DNA from: Siphonodentalium dalli
Taxonomy: Eukaryota > Mollusca > Scaphopoda > Gadilida > Siphonodentaliidae
Assembly (NCBI GenBank): GCA_032622095.1
Contig: CP136064.1
Location: forward strand, 141,439,954-141,503,953
Direction of reading: 5' to 3'
Length of the DNA stretch: 64,000 nucleotides
A program made the translations under genes and the position numbers. This document shows positions 54,665 to 64,000 of the stretch, in pieces; position 1 is the stretch's first letter; every line of letters begins with the position of its first letter. The notes below the pieces were generated by a model that was given only the letters and a program-made list of their open reading frames with translations, did no database searches and was not told the DNA's origin.

Positions 54665-56016
54665 AAACGTATGAAACAACGGAGAATCACGACAGGAAGC
54701 GACAGCGATTAGGCAAAGATGCGATGGTTGAAGAAGCACTGAATACGTGGGTAGAGAATTTCGAAGCCGGGATCTTCCACTATCTGGAGAGATAATCATG
54801 GACAAATCAAAAAAACTCGCCAAACACCTAGACAAAGAATTCAATACAACAACTGGGTGGCTGTGTCAATGGCAGAAAAGAAACTCGATAGTTTTTAAAC
54901 GCTTCCACGGAGAGAAAAAAGATGCTGATGTTCGTGCTGCTGAAAAGTGGCTGGACGAGGAAGTGCAAACGCTTCTTGACAAATATTCTCCAGACAACAT
55001 CTACAATGCTGATGAGACCGGTCTCTATTATCGCGCGTTACCGAGTGGGACTCTTTGTAAAAAATCGGACAAAGTAAGTGGTGGGAAAAAATCTAAAAAA
55101 AGATATACAGTGCTCGTGTGTTGCAACATGTCAGGAAGTGATAAACGGAAACTTCTTGTCATAGGAAAATCAAAAGATCCACGCTGCTTTAGGGGTGTTC
55201 GCATGTTACCAGTCATCTACAAAAACAATAAAAATTCCTGGATGACGGCAGTTCTCTTTACGGATTGGTTGACACAATTCAACAAGGACATGAAACGTAA
55301 AAAGAGGAAAGTTCTGCTCATGGTAGATAATTGCAGCGCACATCCACAAGACTGTGTTTCAAAATTTTCCAACATCAACCTTGTTTTCCTGCCGCCTAAC
55401 ACGACATCTATCATTGAGCCTTGCGATCAAGGAATAATCGCCAATTTAAAACAAATATACAGAAAAGAGATCGTTCGAAAGGTTATTGAAGAAATAGATT
55501 CTGACGAAAATGTGACCGCGGAGAGCATTGCAAAAAAACTGAACCTTCTGGAGTCGATACACATGCTAACAGAATCGGGGACTAATCACGTTAAACCGCA
55601 AATAATTTCCAATTGTTTCAGAAAAGGTGGTTTCATTCTGAAAGATGAGACAATTGACGAAAGTGTGGGTCAGGTAGAATGTGTCTCATCTGATGACCTG
55701 GATCTACAGGGATCATTGAACAAGGAAGATGTGGACAAATTTATTTCTGAGGAGGTTGCGGTAGAAACTGTCGGAGCACCCACCGACGAAGATATATGCC
55801 AGGAAGTTATCGACAAGCACACAGAAAATCACGAGGACAGCGACGATGACGATGAAGAAATTATAATTCCAATAACAACATCAGAAATGAGGGAGACATA
55901 TAAAACACAACGACAGTTTTTTAAGGAAAAAGATATTCCGGGATTTAGTTTTCCGAACTTTTATGAAAACCAAAAAGCATTCCAGGAATGGTGTCGTAAG
56001 AACACGCGGCAAGGAA

Positions 56017-58310
56017 TGAAAGTGTCAATGACACTGTAGCTCAACTTGGAAAGGGAATAATTTAATATATTACAGTCAATGGAGCGATTAGGAATGTGGA
56101 AAGTTGAATGTCTAATACTAGTTTATAGACATGAAGAGAAAAGTAAAATCCAAGATGGCTGCTGGTGGCCATGTTTTCGGCCGAATGACCCCAAAATGAG
56201 TCGTTCCCATCTACATGTCATCGTTAACATCAATGACAAATTTTATGATGATCAGACTAAAGGTACGACCTGTAGCCCGTGCTAAAGAATTTAGTCATAC
56301 AAAGAGTAAAATCCAAGATGGCTGCTGGCGGCCACGTTTTTTCGCCAAATGACCCCAAAATTACTCGTTCCCATCTACATATCAACATTAACATCCAGGA
56401 CAAATTTCATGATGATCAGACGAATAGTACGACCTGTGGCCCGTGCTAATGGATTAAATTTTGAAATCCAAGATGGCCGCTGGCGGCCATGTTTTTTGTC
56501 CGAATGACCCCAAAATGACTCGTTCCCATTTACATTCCAATTTCAACAGCCATGAAAAATTTTATGATGATCAGACTAAAGGTACGACCTGTAGCCCGTG
56601 CTAAAGGATTTAGTCATACAAAGAGTAAAATCCAAGATGGCTGCTGGCGGCCATCTTTTTTGGCCGAATGACCCCAAAATGACTCGTTCCCATCTACATG
56701 TCATTATTAACATTCATGAAAATTTTTATGATGATCAGACTAAAGATACAACCTGTAGCCCGTGCTAAGGATTTAGTCATACAAAGAGTAAAATCCAAGA
56801 TGGCTGCTGGCGACCATGTTTTTTGGCCGATTGACCCCAAAATTACTCGTTCCCATCTACATGTCATTGTTAACATCCATGACAAATTTTATGATGATCA
56901 GACTAAAGGTACGACCTGCAGCCCGTGATAAAGAATTTAGTCATACAAAGAGTAAAATCTAAGATGGCTGCTGGTGGCCATGTTTTTTGGCCGAATGACC
57001 CCAAAATTACTCGTTCCCATCTACATGTAAATATTATCATCCATGACAAATTTCATGATGATCAGACAATCAGTACGACCTGTGGCCCGTGCTAATGGAT
57101 TAAATTTCGAAATCCAAGATGGCCGCTGGCGGCCATGTTTTTTGTCCGAATGACCCCAAAATGACTCGTTCCCATCTACATTCCAATATCAACAGCCATG
57201 ACAAATTTTATAATGATCAGACTAAAGGTACGACCTGTAGCCGTGCTAAAGGATTTAGTCATACAAAGAGTAAAATCCAAGATGGCTGCTGACGGCCATG
57301 TTTTTTGGCCGAATGACCCCAAAATGACTCGTTCCCATCTACATGTGATTATTAACATTCTTGACAAATTTTATGATGATCAGACTAAAAGTAGGACCTG
57401 TAGCCCGTGCTAAAGGATTTAGTCATGCAAAGAGTAAAATCCAAGACGGCTGCTGGCGGCCATGTTTTTTGGCCGATTGACTCCAAAATGACTCGTTCCA
57501 ATCTACATGTCATTGTTAACATCCATGACAAATTTTATGATGATCAGACTAAAGGTACGACCTGTAGCCCGTGCTAAAGAATTTAGTCATACAAAGAGTA
57601 AAATCCAAGATGGCTGCTGGCGGCCATGTTTTTGGGCCGAATGACCCCAAAATTACTCGTTCCCATCTACATGTCAATATTAACATCCATGACAAATTTC
57701 ATGATGATCAGACGAACAGTGCGACCTGTGGCCCGTGCTAATGGATTGAATTTTGAAAACAAAGATGGCCACTGGCGGCCATGTTTTTTGTCCGAATGAC
57801 CCCAAAATGACTCGTTCCCATCTACATTCCAATTTCAACAGCCATGATAAATTTCATGATTATCAGACTAAAGGTACGACCTGTAACCCGTGCTAAAGGA
57901 TTTAGTCATACAAAGAGTAAAATCCAAGATGGCTGCTGGCGGCCATGTTTTTTGCCCGAATAACCCAAAAATGACTCGTTCCCATCTACATGTCATTGTT
58001 AACATCCATGACAAATTTCATGACGATCAGATGAACAGTACGGCCTGTAGCCTGTGCTAATGGATTGAATTTTGAAATCTAAGATGGCCACTGGCGGCCA
58101 TGTTTTTTTTCTGTATGACCCCAAAATGAATCATTCCGGTACAAATGTTGATTTCAACAGCTATGACAAATTTCATAATGATCCGATCAAAGGTACGACC
58201 TGTAGCCTCTATTGTTGACGCCGCCCGTACACACGCACACACGCACACACGGACGACGGACGACAAAGCCATGGCAATAGCTCAAACTTTACAAAGTAAA
58301 GTTGAGCTAA
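56017..58310 (-). mobile_element. HINE/pearl-like family A inserted in the transposase C-terminus
   Basis: Ends match the 53236 copy. The core has about thirteen monomers. The host frame reads CRKNTRQG before and KITEFI after, so the insertion is between codons of the normal RQ-KIT-F tail. Left flank GGAA and right flank AAATCACA give GGAAAAATC when joined. Confidence 0.9.
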
Positions 58311-59125
58311 AAATCACAGAATTCATCAATTGGATACCTTGAACAATTGTGTTACTGTGTGTGTAATGTTTATGCAATTTGTTTTATTGTTCATGTTTTA
58401 ATGTTTGTTTGACAGATGATAATAAATAATGAAAGTAAAAGTAAAGCTTGTTTTTTGTGTGGAATTCCCAGTGGGAAATCCCCTATTCACTACAGATAGA
58501 GTTACTCCTCCTGACCTGTAACCGGATGTCGAATTTAGTGAAAATGGCAGCCGACTCGCGGCGCTTAAATTGACTTGTTTCTGGTTCTTTTTCATGCATA
58601 ATACATGCATCAAGATTGATTCTACAATCATTCATTAAAGTTATGTTGTGACAAGTTAATTTTGGTGAGATAAAAAGTAGAATATTAGAAAAAATAAATA
58701 AAACAAACGTCATATTCAATGATTGATGATGGCGACGGAAAACGTGGTCAAATGTCCATAGAAAGTACACACAAATTGGGCCAAATATCGGAATCCCGCA
58801 CATTAACATACACGCTTATTAACATAAATTCCTCTTGCACCGAGGCTATGTGATAAAGCGGGATACACTGTATAAACAATTAGCCAGCCATCACTGTTGT
58901 TTATCTTTGCCTCCATCTAACCACCAGCCAGAGCTCTGTACCATATGTCATAACTCATTTAATAACAGATTTCACTTGGAATGACTACATCTATAAAATG
59001 TTCTTTCATATACTCTGGATATTGGATGTTCACATGGTAATTTATTGACATCATATTGCATGCAACTATTGCAATAAAATCTTCATATTTTCAAAACAGG
59101 ACATCACACCTAATTACAGTTACAG

Positions 59126-59439
59126 ATTTATTTAATAGGCAATACTCATGACCAATGTGTTGGGCTCAGTGAAATTTACCACCATAAATTACTTTGTTAA
59201 TGTAAAATTAATTTTTCCAGGTGGTCAATAATGTGAGATTGGGACCTACAAAACTTGAAAATATAAGAGGAACCTAACTTGCTGATAGTCTTTATGCGGT
59301 ATTCCATTTTTGTCACAGTGAACACCGTGACCATAACAATAAAAATAACATGAAATAAAAGGTCAGCAGACCACAGTGTCCCCCGACAACATGGCAAGTC
59401 GATGCCGCTTTGTTAAAGAAATTAAAAGTCGAAAAGGGT
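59126..59439. other. Unannotated DNA
   Basis: Short AT-rich interval between repeat A and family E. Nothing was recognised. Confidence 0.4.
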
Positions 59440-60060
59440 TAATAACTCCATAAAAAAAATATTAGCTATATAGATGTTGCAAATCACCAACATGTTAGGA
59501 ACAATATCCCAAAGTTTCAAATCTCTACATTTAAAACTGTAGGAGGAGTTGATTACACCATGAAGGTACCCAATCTCATCCAAAAGGCAAAAATGTTCCA
59601 AATTTTCTAAGTCGAAAACCCCCCAAAAATATGGAAAAAATGATATTTTTTATTAGCTATATAGATGTTGCAAATCACCAACATGTTAGGAACAATATCC
59701 CAGAGTTTCAAATCTCTACATTTAAAACTGTAGGAGGAGTTGATTACACCATGAAGGTACCCAATCTCATCCAAAAGGCAAAAATGTTCCAAATTTTCTA
59801 AGTCGAAAACCCCCCAAAAATATGGAAAAAATGATATTTTTTATTAGCTATATAGATGTTGCAAATCACCAACATGTTAGGAACAATATCCCAGAGTTTC
59901 AAATCTCTACGTTTAAAACTGTAGGAGGAGTTGATTACACCATGAAGGTACCCGATCTCGGACGCACGGATGCACGGATGCACGGACGGACAGACGGACA
60001 CACGGACGGACGGACGGACGAGGGTCATTTCTATAGTCCTCCGACGGAAACGTCGGGGGA
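59440..60060. repeat. Family E tandem repeat (191-bp unit) with hairpin right end
   Basis: Units start at 59462, 59653 and 59844 (TTAGCTATATAGATGTTGCA), an exact 191-bp period with near identity, which indicates recent amplification. After the third partial unit come a (CGGATGCA)/(CGGACGGA) tract and the end CTCCGACGGAAACGTCGGGG, a GAAA-loop hairpin CCGACG/CGTCGG. The layout (core array, ACGG-like tract, terminal hairpin) parallels the HINE families. Open frames across it are repeat artefacts. Confidence 0.85.
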
Positions 60061-60690
60061 CAACTACACATCAGTGGTTGGTGTTTCCAGCATAATGCAT
60101 GTGATAGATCTGACTCTGGGTCCATTGATTCATTTCTTACCTTTTACATGCGTCAGAAATCACTGCAAAGCTCCCATTTTAGGCTTACTTTTGCAAAAAA
60201 AATTCCCCAAGGGGAACCCCCAAATAGTCTGGAGGGGTACCAACCCTTCCCAAACCCTCCCCCATGTAGTGTGACCTGTCTGATGTCCCCAAATTATCCT
60301 AATCAAAAGGCCTGGTGCTGATGGATTCAAATGTGAAATCCAAAATGGCCACTGGCAACCATGTTTTTCAACAAAATTCAGAAAAAATGGTAAGCTCCTA
60401 TCTAGAGGTCACCCCGAATATCCGTATGAAGTTTGGTAATGATCGGATGAGAGCTGCGATCCGTATGGTGTGCTAAAGGAAATTGTCAATGGACTTATGG
60501 ATGGATGCACGGATGACCAACCCCTGGCAATAATGTTTTATGTACAAATGTATTTATGCTGAATTAAATGATATATAATACAATCATGCGATTTTTATCA
60601 CAAGAACATCAGATAGGTATTCATATTATATTCAGCACACTTCATTTTATTTATTCATGCATACTTTATAATGGATGTGAATAATGATAT
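60061..60690. other. Unannotated DNA with one degenerate HINE-like monomer
   Basis: At about 60325-60500, GAAATCCAAAATGGCCACTG and ACCATGTTTTTC recur with a GGATG tract, an old relative of family A. The rest has no recognised feature. Confidence 0.45.
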
Positions 60691-60693
60691 TAA

Positions 60694-60784
60694 TGAAAGT
60701 GTCAATGACACTGTAGCTCAACTTTGTAAAGAAGGTAATTTTTTTGTGATGAGCAATGAATAGAGAGATTAAAAAGGAGTGTAA
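60694..60784 (-). repeat. HINE family A solo left end
   Basis: TGAAAGTGTCAATGACACTG followed by TAGCTCAACTTTGTAAAG, with no core. Another copy begins immediately after it. Confidence 0.75.
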
Positions 60785-61972
60785 ATGAAAGTGTCAATGA
60801 CACTGTAGCTCAACTTAGGTAGGGTAACAATTTAATGGTTGACAGTAATGGTGCCAAAGGATTTAGTCATGCAAAGAGTAAATCCAAGATGGCTGCTGGT
60901 GGCCATGTTTTTTGGCCATTTGACCCCAAAAGGACTCGTTCCCATCTACATGTCATTGTTAACATCCATGACAAATTTCATGAAGTTCCGACCAAAGCTA
61001 CATCCTGTAGCCCGTGCCAAAGGATTTAGTCATGCAAAGAGTTGAATCCAAGATGGCTGCTGGCGGCCATGTATTTAGAGCCGAACAACGCCAAAATCAC
61101 TCGTTCCCATCTACATGTCAATACTAACATCTATGACATATTTCATGATGATCAGACGAACAGTACGACCTGTAGCCCGTGCCATTTGATTGAATTTTGA
61201 AATCCAAGATGGCCACCAGCGGTACGACTCAAGGTACGACCTGTAGTCCGTGCTAAAGGATTTAGTCATACAAAGAGTAAAATTCAAGATGGCTGCTGGC
61301 GGCCATGTTTTTTGCCGAATGACCCCAAAATGACTCGTTCACATCTACATGTCATTATTAACATCCATGACAAATTTTAGTCATACAAAGAGTAAAATCA
61401 AAGATGGCTGCTGGCGGCCATGTTTTTTGGCCGAATGACCCAAAATTTACTCCCATCTACATGTCAATATTAACATCCATGACAAATTTCATGATGATCA
61501 GACGAACAGTACGACCTGTGGCCCGTGCTAATGGATTAAATTTTGAAATCAAAGATGGCCGCTGGTGGCCATGTGTTTTTTTTCCGAATGACCCCAAAAT
61601 GACTCGTTCCCATCTACATTCCAATTTCAACAGCCATGACAAAATTTCATGATGATCAGACTAAAGGTAACGACCTGTAGCCCGTGCTAAAGAATTTAGT
61701 CATACAAAGAGTAAAATCCAAGAAGGCTGCTGGCAGCCATGTTTTTTGCCCGATTGACCCAAAAATGACTCGTTCCCATCTATATGTCATTGTTTAACAT
61801 CCATGACAAATTTCAGGACAATAAAACGAACAGTACGGCCTGTATCCCGTGCTACTGGATTGAATTTTGAAATCCAAGATTGGCCACTGGCGGCCATGTT
61901 TTTTTCCGAATGACCCCAAAATGACTCGTCCCATCTACATGTCAATGTCAACATCCATGAAAAATTTCATAA
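60785..61972 (-). mobile_element. HINE/pearl-like family A, right end missing
   Basis: A full hairpin end and TAGCTCAACTTAGGTAGGG are followed by about seven monomers, some with internal deletions (61190-61260 and 61375 skip parts of the unit). It breaks inside a monomer at TTTCATAATGA, where a new left end starts. No right end follows. Confidence 0.85.
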
Positions 61973-64000
61973 TGAAAGTGTCAATGACACTGTAGCTCAA
62001 CTTGGAAAGGGAATAATTTAATGTATTACAGTCAATGGAGCCATTAGGAATGTGGAAAGTTGAATATCTAATACATGTTTACAGACATGAAGAGAAAAGT
62101 AAAATCCAAGATGGCTGCTGGCGGCCATGTTTTCGGCCGAATGACCCCAAAATGAGTCGTTCCCATCTACATGTCATCGTTAACATCCATGACAAATTTT
62201 ATGACGATCAGACTAAAGGTACGACCTGTAGCCCATGCTAAGAATTTAGTCATACAAAGAGTAAAATCCAAGATGGCTGCTGGCGGCCATGTTTTTTGGC
62301 CGAATGATCCCAAAATGACTCGTTCCCATCTACATGTCATTATTAACATTCATGACAATTTTATGATGATCAGACTAAAGGTACGACCTGTAGCCCGCGC
62401 TAAAGAATTTAGTCATACAAAGAGTAAAATCCAAGATGGCTGCCTGGCGGCCATTTTTTTGGGCCGAATGACCCCAAAAATTACTCGTTCCCATCTACAT
62501 GTCAATATTATCATCCATGACAAATTTCATGATGATCAGACGAACAGTACGACCTGTGGCCCGTGCTAATGGATTAAAATTTTTAAACCCAATATGGCCG
62601 CTGGCGGCCATGTTTTTTGTCCGAATGACCCCAAAATGACTTGTTCCCATCTACATTCCAATTTCAACAACAATGACAAATTTTATGATGATCAGACTAA
62701 AGGTACGACCTGTAGCCCGTGCTAAAGGATTTAGTCATACAAAGAGTAAAATCCAAGATGGCTGCTGGCGGCCATGTTTTTCGGCCGAATGACCTCAAAA
62801 TGACTCGTTCCCATCTACATGTCATTATTAACATTCATGACAAATTTCATGATGATCAGAATAAAAGTAGGACCTGTAGCCCGTGCTAAAGGATTTAGTC
62901 ATACAAAGAGTAAAATCCAAGATGGCTGCTGGCGACCATGTTTTTTAGCCGAATTACCCCAAAATTACTCGTTCCCATCTACATGTCATTGTTAATATCC
63001 ATGACAAATTTTATGATGATCAGACTAAAGGTACGACCTGCAGCCCGTGCTAAAGAATTTAGTCATACAAAGAGTAAAATCGAAGATGGCTGCTGGCGGC
63101 CATGTTTATTGGCCGAATGACCCCAAAATTACTCGTTCCCATCTACATGTCAATATTATCATCCATGAAAAATTTCATGGTGATCAGACGAACAGTACGA
63201 CCTGTGGCCCGTGCTAATGGATTAAATTTTGAAATCCAAGATGGCTGCTGGCGGCCATGTTTTTTGTCCGAATGACCCCAAAATGACTCGTTCCCATCTA
63301 CATTCCAATTTCAACAGCCATGACAAATTTTATGATGATCAGACTAAAGGTACGACCTGTAGCCCGTGCTAAAGGATTTAGTCATACAAAGAGTAAAATC
63401 CAAGATGGCTGCTGGCGGCCATGTTTTTTGGCCGAATGACCATAAAATGACTCGTTCCCATCTACATGTCATTATTAACATTCTTGACAAATTTTATGAT
63501 GATCAGACTAAAAGTAGGACCTGTAGCCCGTGCTAAAGGATTTAGTCATACAAAGAGTAAAATCCAAGATGGCTGCTGGCGACCATGTTTTTTAGCCGAA
63601 TGACCCCAAAATGACTCGTTCCCATCTACATGTCATTATTAACATTCATGACAAATTTCATGATGATCAGAATAAAAGTAGGACCTGTAGCCCGTGCTAA
63701 AGGATTTAGTCATACAAAGAGTAAAATCCAAGATGGCTGCTGGCGACCATGTTTTTTTAGCCGAATGACCCCAAAATTACTCGTTCCCATCTACATGTCA
63801 TTGTTAATATCCATGACAAATTTTATGATGATCCGACTAAAGGTACGACCTGCAGCCCGTGCTAAAGAATTTAGTCATACAAAGAGTAAAATCCAAGATG
63901 GCTGCTGGCGGCCATGTTTTTCGGCCGAATGACCTCAAAATGACTCGTTCCCATCTACATGTCATTATTAACATTCATGACAAATTTCATGATGATCAGA
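61973..64000 (-). mobile_element. HINE/pearl-like family A, runs off the window
   Basis: It starts TGAAAGTGTCAATGACACTG at 61973 and still shows core monomers at 64000 (about twelve units). A two-monomer block near 62880-63060 recurs almost unchanged near 63700-63870, and another near 62760 recurs at 63900, pointing to recent segment duplication. Confidence 0.85.

Larger units (their letters stand above)
53075..58342 (+). pseudogene. Tigger/Jerky-like transposase, interrupted
   Basis: The start MSKRKRNNLSLSVKYEVVKL begins a CENP-B/pogo helix-turn-helix cut at 53235. After the first HINE it resumes at about 54667 (YETTENHDRKRQR, EEALNTW). One base is lost near 54750, then the frame continues to 56016 with a second DNA-binding helix region (FNTTTGWLCQWQKRNSIVFK) and a DDD catalytic core: NADETGL, MVDNCSAH and EPCDQGII (Asp about 89, 194 and 227 counted from 54747). 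After an acidic linker (DSDDDDEEIII) the C-terminus is cut by the second HINE and ends after it as KITEFINWIP and stop at 58342. Apart from these three lesions the frame is intact, so the element seems young. Confidence 0.9.
52479..58870 (+). mobile_element. Tigger/pogo-type DNA transposon, TA duplication, with two nested HINEs
   Basis: TA flanks at 52477-52478 and 58871-58872. The ends are CTAGACGATCCCACTTATTA and the complement of CTATGTGATAAAGCGGGATA-CACTG, sharing ATCCC-CTT and ACATA. It encodes a Tigger-type transposase. Removing the two HINE copies leaves about 2.67 kb, a normal length for an autonomous Tigger. The interrupted repeat A target confirms both boundaries independently. Confidence 0.85.
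52444..59125. repeat. Dispersed repeat A, copy 3 (split by the Tigger element)
   Basis: Left part 52444-52478 (GCCATTAAACAAATTTGACA) and right part 58873-59125 (TAGCCAGCCATCACTG, TACTCTGGATATTGGATGTT, GCAACTATTGCAATAAAATC) are adjacent in copy 1 (about 41100-41380). The Tigger element occupies the gap. Confidence 0.8.

Noticed and set aside
58483-58809. 108-codon minus-strand frame
   Set aside because: It covers the 3' untranslated part of the Tigger element antisense and has no domain; hydrophobic runs come from AT-rich DNA.
59822-60274. 150-codon plus-strand frame with TDARMHGRTDGHTDGRTDE repeats
   Set aside because: The repeat peptide is the translation of the GGACGGAC microsatellite at a family E end.
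56694-63932. Many 60-130 codon frames with MSLLTSMTNF / MSWMLIMTCRWERV peptides
   Set aside because: All are translations of family A core monomers on both strands. The same peptides recur in every array, and stops vary with monomer decay.

Overview
The window is AT-rich animal DNA with spliced exons, very long introns and dense transposon debris. Pearl/HINE-type (Helitron-2-derived) repeats with tandem cores, DIRS, non-LTR, hAT, piggyBac, Tigger and PIF/Harbinger remnants suggest a lophotrochozoan, most likely a bivalve or other mollusc. The species call is inference. Nothing bacterial, organellar or viral was seen.

The main host gene is on the minus strand. Four phase-compatible exons (48066-47949, 26283-26187, 6212-6074, 767-668) encode a continuous part of the catalytic domain of a SHIP-type inositol polyphosphate 5-phosphatase (INPP5D/INPPL1-like). 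Three introns of about 21.7, 20.0 and 5.3 kb make up most of the window. The N-terminal exons lie above 48.1 kb or outside the window, and the second catalytic motif (PxWCDR) lies beyond the left edge. A chain of three small plus-strand exon candidates (48.5-52.4 kb) may belong to a second gene I do not recognise.

Nearly everything else is mobile or repetitive. 0-10 kb: hairpin and tandem repeats, a PIF/Harbinger-like element (4464-5307), HINE termini and repeat F copy 1. 10-15.6 kb: a THAP-domain pseudogene inside a module that recurs inverted at 32.4-34.5 kb, plus a LINE fragment and a GC-rich insertion. 18-25 kb: a broken DIRS-like retroelement interrupted by nested HINE and piggyBac-like elements. 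25-31 kb: HINE family A and B copies, repeat F copy 2. 32-36 kb: the inverted THAP module with a piggyBac MITE, and a LINE tail. 37-47 kb: HINE families B and C, a piggyBac element inside repeat A, a LINE endonuclease fragment and a hAT element. 48.7-49.1 kb: a TTCATGAA-rich array. 51.3-52.3 kb: a second hAT element. 52.5-58.9 kb: a Tigger/pogo element with a nearly complete transposase split by two HINE copies, itself inserted in repeat A. 59.4-64 kb: more tandem-core repeats and HINE arrays running off the right edge.

Several insertions can be proved inside the window, because an uninterrupted paralogous copy of the target is also present (repeat A, repeat D, the THAP module). The relative order of some insertions can therefore be read directly.
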